A DNA stretch of 64,000 nt from Bacteroidota bacterium (GCA_018818165.1 JAHISP010000006.1:62001-126000); one strand, 5' to 3'. Numbered from the stretch's first letter, positions 17,866 through 27,319 are shown. Made by a program: numbers and translations. The notes: generated by a model from the letters alone, not told the origin.

Positions 17866-19034
17866 TATTAATTGATAAACCATTCGTTTCCGAGTTTTTG
17901 ATAGAAACTATTAAAAAAAACAATTTTTCAGTTGTTTCAACTGAAGTTGCAAAAGAGTTAATAAATGACGCAGGGATAAATTGGATTTCCGAAAATAAGG
18001 CAAAAAACCTCTTTCACAATAATCCAAATACTCTTTTATACACAAATTCAGAGAATTCAATAAGTTGGATTGAAAACAATTTAACTTTCACCACTTTGCC
18101 AAATCAAATTCATACTTTTAAGAATAAAATTAAGTTTAGAGAATTGTTAGAAGAAACATTTCCTAACTACTTTTTTAAAGGTGTAAAATATGAGCAATTA
18201 AAAACTTTGGATATCAGTAATTTTAAATTTCCATTTATCATTAAACCCGCTGTTGGATTTTTCAGTTTGGGTGTTCATAAAGTTGATAGCTTAAATGTTT
18301 GGAGCGAAATTTTACTTAAAATCGAAAGCGATATTTCAAAGTTGGAAGGTTTATATCCAAAAGAAGTTATTGATGTAACTGATTTTATAATTGAAGAATA
18401 TTTTGAAGGAGAAGAATATGCAATTGATTGCTATTTTAATGAAACTGGCGAACCAGTAATTTTAAATATTCTTCATCATGTCTTTTCGTCAGCTAGTGAT
18501 GTTAGTGACAGAATTTATTCCACTTCCAAAGATATAATTGAGAAAAACAAGGATGGCATCCAAAAATTTCTTCACACAATTGGAATAAAAACTAATCTGA
18601 AAAATTTTCCAGCTCATGTTGAAGTAAGAATTGATAACGAGGGACAAATTTTTCCAATTGAGGTAAATCCACTTCGATTTGGTGGTTGGTGCACAACTGC
18701 CGATTTATCGTGGTTCGCTTTCGGATTTAATTCCTACGAATATTTTTTGACACAACAAATTCCAAATTGGCAAAACATTTTCAATTTAAAAGCTGATAAA
18801 AAATATAGCATAATAGTTCTTGATAATAATTCTGGAATTAACGGAAATGATATTGAATCTTTCGATTATGATTTGCTGTTAAGTGATTTTCACCATCCTT
18901 TGGATTTACGCAAAGCAGATTTTAGCAAATTTCCAGTTTTTGGCTTTTTATTTGTTGAAACACAAGTTGGAAATGATTCTGAATTGATCAATATTTTAAC
19001 TTCAAATCTTAGAAAATATATAAAAGTGCGGTAA
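17862..19034 (+). CDS. ATP-grasp domain protein
   Basis: A 390-residue protein with the ATP-grasp fold: an N-terminal pre-ATP-grasp part (1-90), the nucleotide-binding strand FPFIIKPAVGFFSLGVHKV near 120-140, FIIEEYFEGEEYAIDCYF near 180, and the metal-binding IFPIEVNPLRFGGWC near 265. ATP-grasp enzymes join a carboxylate to an amine or thiol through an acyl phosphate; this subgroup has no assigned substrate. It starts four bases inside the restriction-gene remnant and is followed two bases later by a MauE-like gene, suggesting co-transcription. A role as a peptide or amino-acid ligase is possible but not shown. Confidence 0.8.
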   Translation: MILIDKPFVSEFLIETIKKNNFSVVSTEVAKELINDAGINWISENKAKNLFHNNPNTLLYTNSENSISWIENNLTFTTLPNQIHTFKNKIKFRELLEETFPNYFFKGVKYEQLKTLDISNFKFPFIIKPAVGFFSLGVHKVDSLNVWSEILLKIESDISKLEGLYPKEVIDVTDFIIEEYFEGEEYAIDCYFNETGEPVILNILHHVFSSASDVSDRIYSTSKDIIEKNKDGIQKFLHTIGIKTNLKNFPAHVEVRIDNEGQIFPIEVNPLRFGGWCTTADLSWFAFGFNSYEYFLTQQIPNWQNIFNLKADKKYSIIVLDNNSGINGNDIESFDYDLLLSDFHHPLDLRKADFSKFPVFGFLFVETQVGNDSELINILTSNLRKYIKVR

Positions 19035-19036
19035 TT

Positions 19037-19927
19037 ATGATTAAAAATAAAAATGCAATCACAAATTTTCTTAGAGCCATTTTAGGAATTATCTTTTTAA
19101 TGTCAGCAATTTCAAAAATGGTTGCTCCTGGCTTGTTCGAAATTACAATTTTGGAACAAGGTGTTTTCGCTTCGCGAGAATTTGTTGCTTATTTAAGCCG
19201 ATTTTTGATAATTATGGAATTATTTTTAGGTATCGCTTTGTTTCAATCTTTTTATCTAAAAAAAATAATTTTGCCAATTTCTATATTTATTCTGTTCGCT
19301 TTTACCATTTTGCTGTCTTTTTCGGTTTTTGCTGGCGATACAAATAATTGCGGATGTTTTGGCGAAGTTGTAAAAATGTCGCCTTTGCAAGCAATTGTTA
19401 AAAATATTTTTCTTATTATAATTGGAATTGTGATTTTTCGTTTGCAAGATGATAATCAGACAAAAATTTATGTTCCATTTTTTATTCTTTTAGTTTCTGT
19501 TGGAACTGTTTTTGGAATTGCACCTATTAAATCATACGAAAATCTTGTTTTTACACAATACACCAATTTTGAAAACGAAGGAAGAGTCGATTTAACAAAC
19601 GGAAATAATTTAGTTGCTGTCTTTTTTATCGAATGCGAACATTGCATCGAAACTGCAAAAGAAATAGTAAAATTGGAAAATGAAACTGGAAGAATTTCGA
19701 ATTTATATATTCTTTTTGCTGGAGAAGATTCTGATAGCGTTCAAAGCTTTATTGATAAAACCCAAATTGAGCATCCTTTTATGCGTATAAAAATGGTTGA
19801 TTTTTTCGAACTAATTGGAAACTCGCCACCAAGAATTTACTGGCTAAAAGATGGAAAAGTAAACGAATTTTGGGACAACGATTTTATCGAAAATATAAAA
19901 CGATATCAAGAAATATCAAACAACTAA
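19037..19927 (+). CDS. MauE/DoxX-like membrane protein with C-terminal thioredoxin-like domain
   Basis: A 296-residue protein. Four membrane helices in the first 150 residues follow the MauE/DoxX pattern, with Cys residues in NNCGCFGEVVKMSP, the motif seen in methylamine-utilisation-type redox membrane proteins. A fifth helix (about 145-165) leads to an exported thioredoxin-like domain carrying ECEHC and the cis-Pro-like SPPRIYWLKDG. This fusion suggests electron transfer across the membrane to exported disulfides. It directly follows the ATP-grasp gene. The last codons lie in a hairpin shared with the convergent decarboxylase gene. Confidence 0.78.
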   Translation: MIKNKNAITNFLRAILGIIFLMSAISKMVAPGLFEITILEQGVFASREFVAYLSRFLIIMELFLGIALFQSFYLKKIILPISIFILFAFTILLSFSVFAGDTNNCGCFGEVVKMSPLQAIVKNIFLIIIGIVIFRLQDDNQTKIYVPFFILLVSVGTVFGIAPIKSYENLVFTQYTNFENEGRVDLTNGNNLVAVFFIECEHCIETAKEIVKLENETGRISNLYILFAGEDSDSVQSFIDKTQIEHPFMRIKMVDFFELIGNSPPRIYWLKDGKVNEFWDNDFIENIKRYQEISNN

Positions 19928-19950
19928 TCTAAATTAGTCGTTTGATATTT
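19911..19950. terminator. Bidirectional terminator overlapping two convergent gene ends
   Basis: An 18-base stem (19911-19928 with 19933-19950, one mismatch) with loop CTAA, followed by a T-run on the plus strand and a T-rich stretch on the minus strand. The stop codons at 19925-19927 and 19934-19936 both lie inside it, and only six bases separate the two genes. Confidence 0.85.
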
Positions 19951-21388
19951 TTTCAAATTCAGCATTTATTAATTCAAATACGTCTTTAACGTGAATTTCT
20001 TCTGTTCTTATTCCGGAAATAACAACACGAATTGTAAATTTTCCATTTAAAACAGTGTGCGATAAAAATGCTTTTCCAGTTGCGTTTACATTATCCATCA
20101 AAGTTTTGTTGAAAATATTCAACTCTTGACCAGTTTTTGGCTTTTGTGGAATTGCTCTAAAACAGATTGTGCTAAGTGGAGTTGGTGCGAGTAATTCAAA
20201 ATTTGGATTTTTAACAATCCAATTACTAAACATTTTTCCAAGACGCAAATGCTCGCGTATTATTTCAATTATTCCTTCCGTTCCATAATGCCTAATTATA
20301 AACCACAATTTTAATGAACGAAATCTTCTTCCAAGTTGAATTCCGTAATCCATAAAATTTGTAACTTCGTTATCTTCGTCTGTTTTTAGGTACTCTGGAA
20401 TTAATGAAAATGCTTGCTTTAAGATGCCTTTGTGTTTTGTAAAAAGCACGGATAAATCAACGGGAGTGAACATCCATTTGTGTGGATTTACCACAACTGA
20501 ATCGGCATTTTCAACTCCATCAAGTAAAAATTTCATTTCTGGAACAATTGCCGCAACGCCAGCGTGAGCAGCATCAACGTGAAGCCAAATATTTTCGGTT
20601 TTGCATATTTTGGATATTTCACCAACTGGGTCAATGCTTGTTGTCGAAGTTGTTCCAACAGTGGCAACAACGCAGAATGGCTTCCAACCGTTTAATTTGT
20701 CTTCGGCAATTGCTTTTTCCAACTCTTTCGGAATCATTCTAAAATTTTCATCAACTTTAATTTTGCGAACGCCTTCTAAACCAATTCCAGCAACAATTGC
20801 TCCTTTTTCAATTGAGGAATGAGCTTGCTCTGAAGCGTAAAGTCGCAGACGAGGTTTGTTTTGAACGCCACCAAATCCTTTTTCGCGAATTGCATAATCG
20901 TCCAAATTTTCGCGAGCGGCAACAATTGCGTGCATTGTACTCGATGAAGCAAGGTCGTAAATAATTCCCCAAAAATTATCGCTCAAACCGAGCATTTTTC
21001 TAAACCAATTAAGCGTAACTTCTTCCAATTCAGTTGAAGCGGGATTCGATTTCCAAAGCATTCCGTTTGTGTTAAAAGCGGCGCTAACTAACTCAGCAAA
21101 TATTCCCGGATCACTTGAAGTTGAATTAAAATAAGCCATAAATTTTGGATGATTCCAATGCGTAACTCCAGGAAGAATTATATTAGTCAAATCCGAAATA
21201 ATGTTTTCGTAACTTTCACTTTTTTCTGGAGGATTTATCGGAAGTTGTTTTTTTATGTCACCAGGTTTCACATTTGCGAGAACTGGAAATTCCTCTAAAT
21301 TATTGAAGTAATTTTCAACCCAATTAAGAAAAAGTGTTCCATTTTCGTTTATATTTTTACTCGTTTCATCTTTCATACCTAAACTCAC
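19934..21388 (-). CDS. Group II PLP-dependent amino acid decarboxylase
   Basis: A 484-residue enzyme of the aromatic-L-amino-acid/tyrosine/glutamate decarboxylase family. The PLP lysine is K304 in NPHKWMFTP. The family block HVDAAHAGVAAIVPE and the N-terminal WNHPKFMAYFNSTSS are present. Bacterial members of this closeness usually act on aromatic amino acids, but substrate cannot be fixed from sequence. GTG at 21388 has AAGAG at good spacing; ATG at 21376 is an alternative start four codons later. It lies 55 bases downstream of the alpha/beta hydrolase and probably shares its transcript. Confidence 0.9.
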   Translation of the reverse strand: MSLGMKDETSKNINENGTLFLNWVENYFNNLEEFPVLANVKPGDIKKQLPINPPEKSESYENIISDLTNIILPGVTHWNHPKFMAYFNSTSSDPGIFAELVSAAFNTNGMLWKSNPASTELEEVTLNWFRKMLGLSDNFWGIIYDLASSSTMHAIVAARENLDDYAIREKGFGGVQNKPRLRLYASEQAHSSIEKGAIVAGIGLEGVRKIKVDENFRMIPKELEKAIAEDKLNGWKPFCVVATVGTTSTTSIDPVGEISKICKTENIWLHVDAAHAGVAAIVPEMKFLLDGVENADSVVVNPHKWMFTPVDLSVLFTKHKGILKQAFSLIPEYLKTDEDNEVTNFMDYGIQLGRRFRSLKLWFIIRHYGTEGIIEIIREHLRLGKMFSNWIVKNPNFELLAPTPLSTICFRAIPQKPKTGQELNIFNKTLMDNVNATGKAFLSHTVLNGKFTIRVVISGIRTEEIHVKDVFELINAEFEKISND

Positions 21389-21443
21389 ATTTTTGCTCTT
21401 AATCTAAATTCTTAATTCCTAATCTTAATCCAACTTTCAATCT

Positions 21444-22295
21444 CTAATTAAAAGTCAAACTTTTTAACCAATTTACAATTTCTGTAGTTAACTTAATTCT
21501 CATCGAAGAGAACGAATGCCCACATTTCAAGACTTGTGAATTTACACTAACATCAGCTTTTTTTAACGAATAAACCAATGGCGTGTTGTGAAGTTCTGAT
21601 GGAGCAACAGTATCAAGCTCGGCAGCAATTATGAGAATATTTTTCTCTTTTAACTCACTTGCTCGCTTTGCAATATTCCAATTTTCTCTGTTTTTTATCA
21701 TTTCGTCAAACAATTTTTCAGCATTGGAGTTTGTTACAAGCTCCGCTCCCGAAGCCAAACCTTCCATTGTAATTTCTTTAAATTCTGGATGAGTTAAAAT
21801 ATAATCGGTAAATAATCCAAAATTAAATCCCGCAAGTGAAGCAACATTTTTAATATTTGGATATTTCATTGAAGTAATTAGTGATAGAAATCCGCCCATG
21901 CTATGCCCAATTAGAATTATTTTTTCTTTATCATAATTATATTGTTCTGATACTTCTACTTTGCTAAAATGTTCTATTACTGAACTTACATCAATAAGTG
22001 AAGTTGAAATTGAGAAATTTCCACTACTTCCCCACGAACCACGATAGTGAAAAACCACCACATTAAAGCCAAATCGTCTTATTGCGTGTGCAATATCGTA
22101 ATTAACTTCGTTTCCGGGAAAGCCGTGTAGAAGAAAAACGATTGGACTTTTCTCTTTTCCAGCAGTTTTGAAAAACGTTCCAATTAACTTTTCATTTTCA
22201 ATTGTAACAATTATCGGTTTTATTGTTGGTGGATATTCCAAATTGATATTTGGATTATCTTCAGATACAGCATTAAATTTTATCATATTTTTCAT
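21444..22295 (-). CDS. Alpha/beta hydrolase
   Basis: A 283-residue cytoplasmic hydrolase. The oxyanion-hole motif is FLLHGFPGNE, the nucleophile is Ser132 in GHSMGG, an acid is seen in AAELDTVAPSE and the catalytic His in KCGHSFSSMR. The HYRGSWGSSGNF block is typical of the dienelactone-hydrolase/acyl-peptidase-like branch. Substrate unknown. ATG codons at 22295 and 22286 are both possible starts. It is the first gene of a two-gene unit with the decarboxylase. Confidence 0.85.
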   Translation of the reverse strand: MKNMIKFNAVSEDNPNINLEYPPTIKPIIVTIENEKLIGTFFKTAGKEKSPIVFLLHGFPGNEVNYDIAHAIRRFGFNVVVFHYRGSWGSSGNFSISTSLIDVSSVIEHFSKVEVSEQYNYDKEKIILIGHSMGGFLSLITSMKYPNIKNVASLAGFNFGLFTDYILTHPEFKEITMEGLASGAELVTNSNAEKLFDEMIKNRENWNIAKRASELKEKNILIIAAELDTVAPSELHNTPLVYSLKKADVSVNSQVLKCGHSFSSMRIKLTTEIVNWLKSLTFN

Positions 22296-22425
22296 TTTAT
22301 TATTTCTGACTTCCTAAAAATAACAAAGTGAGACAAAAGATTCCTATATACTTTCTGTTTTTGAAATGAGTGACTCTTTGAGTATTTTTGAAACTTAATT
22401 TTACTCAATAAATCATAAGAAAATA

Positions 22426-24114
22426 ATGCGAATTAGTAAATCATTTATTCCAACAATGAAGGAAGCTCCTTCCGACGCAATAATTCCAAGTCATGTTTTA
22501 ATGTTAAGAACTGGAATGGTAAGAATGCTCTCAGCCGGGATCTACTCTTTTTTACCACTTGGCTACAAAGTTGTAAAAAAAATAACAAATATAATTAATG
22601 AAGAAATGAATGCAATTGGCGGTCAGGAATTTTTGTTGCCAGCATTAAATCCACGTGAAATATGGGAATCGACCAATCGTGTTGAAGCATTTGGCGATAC
22701 AATGTTTCACCTAAAAAATAGAGATTATGTTCTTGCTCCAACTCACGAAGAAATAATGACATTTCACGCAAGAGGTGAAATGAAATCGTATAAAGATATG
22801 CCACAAATTTGGTATCAAATTCAAACAAAATTCCGAAACGAAGCCCGACCACGAAGTGGAATTATTCGTGGACGACAATTTTTGATGAAAGATGCTTATT
22901 CATTTGATTCAACTTGGGAAGGTTTGGATGAATCCTACGCAAAACATTATAAAGCCTATCAAAATATTTTTGACAGATGTGGAATTGAATATTTTGTAGT
23001 TGGTGCTTCAAGTGGCGCAATGGGTGGAAGCAAATCAGAAGAATTTATGGTAAAATCGGAAGCTGGTGAAGACACAGTTGCATATTGCAAAAGTTGCGGA
23101 TACGCTGCAAATGTTGAAGTTGCTGATTCAATTATTGAACAAATTGCAAGAAATGGTGAAAGCAAAGATGTTTACGAAATATCAACTCCAAATATTCATA
23201 GCATTGACGAACTTTGTGAATTTTTGAAAATTGATGAAAATGAAACTGCTAAATCACGAGTTTATATTCACGCTGGCAAACCAATTCTTGTTCTGATGTC
23301 TGGCAACGACGAAGTTAACGAAACTAAACTTCAATCCATTCTCGGCGGCGAAATTCGTCCAGCTCATCCAGAAGAACTTGTGGAAATAACTGGCGCAGAA
23401 GCTGGTTCTATTGGACCAATTGGATTTAAGCACAGAATAATTGCAGATAACAGACTTAAGAATTTAAATAATTTATTTAGTGGCGCTAATAAAACCGATT
23501 TCCATATTGGGGGAATTGATTTACAAAGAGATGTTGAAAATATTGAATATTTGGATATGCGAACTATTGAAAGTGGTGAAGAGTGCACTAGGTGTGGCGA
23601 AACTCTCGAAGTTTTTAAAGCAATTGAACTTGGACATATTTTCAAACTAGGCACAAAATATTCAGAAGCAATGGGCGCCACATTCTTAAATGAAAATGGT
23701 CAAGCAAATCCAATTATAATGGGAAGTTACGGAATTGGCGTTGACCGCGTTCTTGCTTGTTTTATTGAACAAAATTATGACGAAAAAGGCATTATTTGGA
23801 AAGCACCTTTAAAACCATTTGATATTCACCTTCTTGCTTTAAATATGAAGAAAGAAATTGTGGAAAATGAAAGTAATGAAATTTATGATTTGCTTCTAAA
23901 AGAAGGTTATGATGTGCTTTATGATGATAGAAGAGATGCTCAAGCTGGATTTAAGTTTAACGATGCCGAACTAATTGGAATTCCTTTACAAGTTATTATT
24001 GGCGAAAAAAATATTCAAGACGGTTTGGTTGAGATAAAAGAGCGTAAAACTGGTGAAAAATTGCTGATTAGTAAAGAGATTTTACTTGACCAGCTAAAAG
24101 ATTTAGTGAAATAA
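22426..24114 (+). CDS. proS: Prolyl-tRNA synthetase (bacterial type)
   Basis: ProS charges tRNA-Pro with proline. The 562-residue product carries class II motif 1 (SAGIYSFLPLGYKVVKKI), motif 2 (FRNEARPRSGIIRGRQFLMKD is its core) and motif 3 (GSYGIGVDRVLACFIEQ), plus the inserted YbaK-like editing domain of the bacterial form (about residues 225-385) with its GPIGFKHRI stretch. The C-terminal anticodon-binding domain is complete. The stop codon overlaps the rsmI start (TAATG). Confidence 0.97.
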   Translation: MRISKSFIPTMKEAPSDAIIPSHVLMLRTGMVRMLSAGIYSFLPLGYKVVKKITNIINEEMNAIGGQEFLLPALNPREIWESTNRVEAFGDTMFHLKNRDYVLAPTHEEIMTFHARGEMKSYKDMPQIWYQIQTKFRNEARPRSGIIRGRQFLMKDAYSFDSTWEGLDESYAKHYKAYQNIFDRCGIEYFVVGASSGAMGGSKSEEFMVKSEAGEDTVAYCKSCGYAANVEVADSIIEQIARNGESKDVYEISTPNIHSIDELCEFLKIDENETAKSRVYIHAGKPILVLMSGNDEVNETKLQSILGGEIRPAHPEELVEITGAEAGSIGPIGFKHRIIADNRLKNLNNLFSGANKTDFHIGGIDLQRDVENIEYLDMRTIESGEECTRCGETLEVFKAIELGHIFKLGTKYSEAMGATFLNENGQANPIIMGSYGIGVDRVLACFIEQNYDEKGIIWKAPLKPFDIHLLALNMKKEIVENESNEIYDLLLKEGYDVLYDDRRDAQAGFKFNDAELIGIPLQVIIGEKNIQDGLVEIKERKTGEKLLISKEILLDQLKDLVK

Positions 24115-24830
24115 TGAAAAACAAACTTTTTATTGTTTCAACGCCAATCGGAAATTTTGACGATATTACTTTACGAGCGCTTAAAATTCTTAAAGAAGTC
24201 GATATTGTTGTTTGCGAGGAATTTAAGCCTGCACGTAGATTGCTATCTTATTATGGAATTGCGAAAGAGCTAATTTCGGTTAATGAACATAACGAAAGCG
24301 AATCAACTTTTGAAGTAATTGCTCAAATTAATAGTGGTAAAACTGTTGCACTTATTTCGGATGCAGGAACTCCACTTTTTTCTGACCCTGGCAATACTCT
24401 TGTTGAGCAATGTATTTTGAGTGGAATTGAAATTGTTCCAGTTCCAGGTGCAAGTTCGCTTCTTGCTGCTCTTGTTGGAACTGGATATCACTTTGAACAA
24501 TTTTATTATTACGGGTGGCTTTCACCTAAAAAGGAAATTAGACAAGGACAGCTTAAGAGATTAAAAACTGTAAATGATATTATTGTTATTCTTGAAACTC
24601 CATATAGGCTAATTGCTCTATTAACAGATATAAAAAGGACATTTGGAAACAATCAAAATATTGTGATCGCATATAAACTAACACAAAAAGAAGAAAAATT
24701 CTATAGAGGAAATGTTGATACAGTTTTAAACAAAATTTCAAATGAAAAACTGAAAGGTGAATTTGTACTTATAATTGAAAATCGCCATTCTGAAAACAAC
24801 AATAAATCTCTGCAAAATAGAAGAATTTAG
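24114..24830 (+). CDS. rsmI: 16S rRNA C1402 2'-O-methyltransferase
   Basis: RsmI methylates the ribose of C1402 in the ribosomal decoding centre, using S-adenosylmethionine. The 238-residue product starts with the family signature FIVSTPIGNFDDITLRAL, has the CEEF-KPARRLL stretch, LISDAGTPLFSDPG and VPVPGASSLLAALVG in the usual order. It overlaps proS by one base, so translation is probably coupled. The C-terminal tail is slightly shorter than in E. coli. Confidence 0.95.
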   Translation: MKNKLFIVSTPIGNFDDITLRALKILKEVDIVVCEEFKPARRLLSYYGIAKELISVNEHNESESTFEVIAQINSGKTVALISDAGTPLFSDPGNTLVEQCILSGIEIVPVPGASSLLAALVGTGYHFEQFYYYGWLSPKKEIRQGQLKRLKTVNDIIVILETPYRLIALLTDIKRTFGNNQNIVIAYKLTQKEEKFYRGNVDTVLNKISNEKLKGEFVLIIENRHSENNNKSLQNRRI

Positions 24831-24980
24831 AATCTTTTCTATTTAATATGAACACCTATTTCTAATAAAAATAATCAATCTCGTTTTGACAATGGTGTGG
24901 GTTCTAGGAAATTTTAATTTAATAAAAGTGTGAATTGTTTTCACTATTTTTAGGAAACAAATTAAGTAATTGAGGAAATT

Positions 24981-25523
24981 ATGTTAAAAATATTAGATGT
25001 GGATTTGACTCCTAATCCACAAGCATTAAAATTTATTTTAAGCGAAAACTTATTAAATATAGAAACCAGAAGTTTTAATACAAAAGAACAAGCTGCAAAA
25101 GATCCACTTGCAAAACTGATATTTGAATTGGAAGGGGTTGTTTCTGTTTTTTATATGGATAGATTTATAACAATCGAAAAAGAACCTTCTATTAGCTGGG
25201 GTAAAATTCAAAAACCGTTTGCGGAAATAATTGAGTCTTTTGATATTTCTACAATTCCAGCCGAAAAACCATTTGAAGGAAAATCAGAAGATGAAACTGC
25301 GACACTTAAAAAAATTAATGAAATTATTGATTTACGTATAAAACCAGCACTTGCTGGCGATGGTGGTGGTTTGGAAGTTCTAGGGTTTGAAGAAAACACT
25401 TTGACTATCAGATACCAAGGAGCTTGCGGTTCGTGCCCAAGTTCAATTCGTGGTACTTTAGTAGCTATTGAAAATTTACTACGCCGCGAAGTTAATCCAG
25501 ATATTTCTGTGATTTCTGGATAG
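24981..25523 (+). CDS. Nfu-type iron-sulfur cluster carrier
   Basis: A 180-residue protein with two domains: the Nfu N-terminal domain (TPNPQALKFILSENLL, residues 10-90) and the NifU C-terminal domain (about 105-180) with the cluster-binding CGSCPSS. The protein dimerises to hold a 4Fe-4S cluster and passes it to client enzymes. The radical SAM gene converging from the other side is one plausible type of client. It has a GAGGAAATT ribosome-binding region and is followed by a terminator. Confidence 0.93.
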   Translation: MLKILDVDLTPNPQALKFILSENLLNIETRSFNTKEQAAKDPLAKLIFELEGVVSVFYMDRFITIEKEPSISWGKIQKPFAEIIESFDISTIPAEKPFEGKSEDETATLKKINEIIDLRIKPALAGDGGGLEVLGFEENTLTIRYQGACGSCPSSIRGTLVAIENLLRREVNPDISVISG

Positions 25524-25561
25524 TTAAAAATTATTTATTAGAATCTTTTATTTTGCAAAAT

Positions 25562-25587
25562 CCCAATCTCGAAAACTCGGAATTGGG
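25562..25587. terminator. Terminator between nfu and the KamA-family gene
   Basis: CCCAAT (25562-25567) pairs with ATTGGG (25582-25587); the interior adds partial pairing and a T-rich tract follows on the plus strand. It lies in the convergent spacer and may serve both genes. Confidence 0.7.
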
Positions 25588-25650
25588 CTTTTCTTTAACC
25601 ATTTTGATTTTTTTTATTTCTGAACTAGTTTAAATAATTTAAAGTCAATA

Positions 25651-27009
25651 TTAATTTCTATTATCTTTTATCCTTCTGTATTCAGTAGCTTTTTTCTGAA
25701 GAAACGCAGTTAACTCATTTTCATAAAAGAATTCTTTATCTCCAAATGCCGGGGTTAATTGTCTTAACCAAGTTGATGTTTCATCATATTTTGCAAAAAA
25801 TGGTCTTTTAACCCAATCTGGATTTCTAGCTTGCAAAAAATTAAGTACAAATACTTTTTCACCTTTTACTTTTGTAACTCCTTCAATTACAACCTTTCCA
25901 GGAGTAGCAGACATTACCGGTCCACGTGCCGTTCTATGTAATCCTGATACTTGATTGAAGGCGTCTCTATATATTTCAAATGCACGATATAATGGAATTT
26001 GGAAATAACCTTTAGCTCCAGTCTCTCTTTCAATAAACATATAATATGGAATCATTCCTAAATTTACTTGCTTATGCCATAAATCTGCCCACGCTGTAGA
26101 AGAATCATTTATATGCTTAATAATTGGACTTTGAGTTCTTATTTTTACACCAACATTTCTCAAGCGTCTAACCGCTTGGTGAAGTATCTTGGTCTTTAAT
26201 TCTGCTACATGGTTAACATGAGCCATAAACGCTAAATGTTTGCCTGCATTCATTACTTTTTCAAAAAGTTTCAAAATGCCAGTCGCATCTTTATCCGTAA
26301 CAAAACGATAAGGCCAATAAGACAATGATTTTGTTCCGATCCTAATGTTTTTTATATGTGCAAACTCTGGTTCAAGAAATGGTAAAATATAGGTTTCTAA
26401 TTTTTGCAATGACATTACTAACGGATCACCACCAGTAAAAAGGATATCACTAATTTCTGGATGCGATTGCAGATAAAGTTTAAATCTTTTTGACTCATCT
26501 GTCATAAATTTCAAATCGTGGTCACCAACAAATTGAGCCCATCTAAAGCAGAATGTACAATAAGCATGGCAAGTTTGTCCGGCAGACGGAAATAACAAAG
26601 CAGTTTCTTTATATTTGTGCTGAATACCTGAAACAAAACCGTTATCCATTATAGGAACATTTGCTGTAATTTGCCCTGATGGATGTGGATTTAAATCAAA
26701 TCTAATACTTTTTGCTAGTTTATTTATTTCATCTTTTGAAGCATTACTTTTAATTAAATTAGCAATTTTGTTATACTGATGCTCTTCGAGCATTCCACGT
26801 TGCATAAAAGTTAATTGGAAGATTGGATCGTTCGGAATATTATTCCAATCAATTAATTCTTCAATTACATAATTATTTGTTCTAAAAGGGAGAATATTTG
26901 CAACAACTTTAATTTCAAATATTTCCTCTTCGGAAAGATTTGATTTTAAGATTCCAATAGAATCAATATCTTTTAAACTATAAAATTTTATTTTTTTAGG
27001 AGGAACCAC
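25651..27009 (-). CDS. KamA-family radical SAM protein (lysine 2,3-aminomutase-like)
   Basis: A 452-residue radical SAM enzyme with the CX3CX2C cluster motif at C147, C151 and C154 (CHAYCTFC), followed by the FTGGDPLVMS glycine-rich SAM-binding block. Overall layout follows lysine 2,3-aminomutase, which also needs PLP, but this longer branch with the FLQARNPDWVKRPFFA C-terminal stretch is a separate KamA-related group of unproven substrate. The start is GTG at 27009, with AAGAGG about ten bases upstream. A beta-lysine osmolyte or EF-P modification role is possible only by analogy. Confidence 0.88.
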   Translation of the reverse strand: MVPPKKIKFYSLKDIDSIGILKSNLSEEEIFEIKVVANILPFRTNNYVIEELIDWNNIPNDPIFQLTFMQRGMLEEHQYNKIANLIKSNASKDEINKLAKSIRFDLNPHPSGQITANVPIMDNGFVSGIQHKYKETALLFPSAGQTCHAYCTFCFRWAQFVGDHDLKFMTDESKRFKLYLQSHPEISDILFTGGDPLVMSLQKLETYILPFLEPEFAHIKNIRIGTKSLSYWPYRFVTDKDATGILKLFEKVMNAGKHLAFMAHVNHVAELKTKILHQAVRRLRNVGVKIRTQSPIIKHINDSSTAWADLWHKQVNLGMIPYYMFIERETGAKGYFQIPLYRAFEIYRDAFNQVSGLHRTARGPVMSATPGKVVIEGVTKVKGEKVFVLNFLQARNPDWVKRPFFAKYDETSTWLRQLTPAFGDKEFFYENELTAFLQKKATEYRRIKDNRN

Positions 27010-27134
27010 AACATATAACCTCTTAGAATATTCTAATTTTAGTTATAGTAATTTATGTAATTTTATTGGTCTATTAGACCGAATATGATAAATTTGATTC
27101 TTGTAGATTTATAAACATTTTAGATATGAGAAAA

Positions 27135-27156
27135 AAGCGGTAAAATTTTACCGCTT
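27135..27156 (-). terminator. Terminator after the 54-residue protein gene
   Basis: A perfect 22-base palindrome (11-bp arms AAGCGGTAAAA) followed on the minus strand by a run of T. It overlaps the last two bases of the stop codon at 27155-27157. Confidence 0.85.
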
Positions 27157-27319
27157 ATTTTAATGTTGTAACTTGACTTGCATCTTCTAATTTTACAAAT
27201 TTTTCGTTGAATTTATAACTTCCTTTATCAGATTTTACAGTTTTAATAAACTTTACTGTTATTCCTGCTGCAGCACCTTTGCTTTTAGTTTTATCAACAA
27301 ATGTTTGTTTTTTAGCCAT
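27155..27319 (-). CDS. Small basic protein (54 residues), possibly DUF4295-like
   Basis: ATG at 27319 opens a 54-codon frame starting MAKKQTFVDKTKSKG and containing KFIKTVKSDKGSYKFNEKF, ending with TTLK. It has an excellent ribosome-binding site (AAGGAGAT, seven to eight bases upstream) and a terminator at its stop, so it is a real monocistronic gene. The Lys-rich, beta-hairpin-like KTVKSDKGSYKFNEK part resembles DUF4295, a small protein normally encoded beside ribosomal protein genes in Bacteroidota. That similarity is weak and from memory. No function can be assigned. Confidence 0.75.
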   Translation of the reverse strand: MAKKQTFVDKTKSKGAAAGITVKFIKTVKSDKGSYKFNEKFVKLEDASQVTTLK

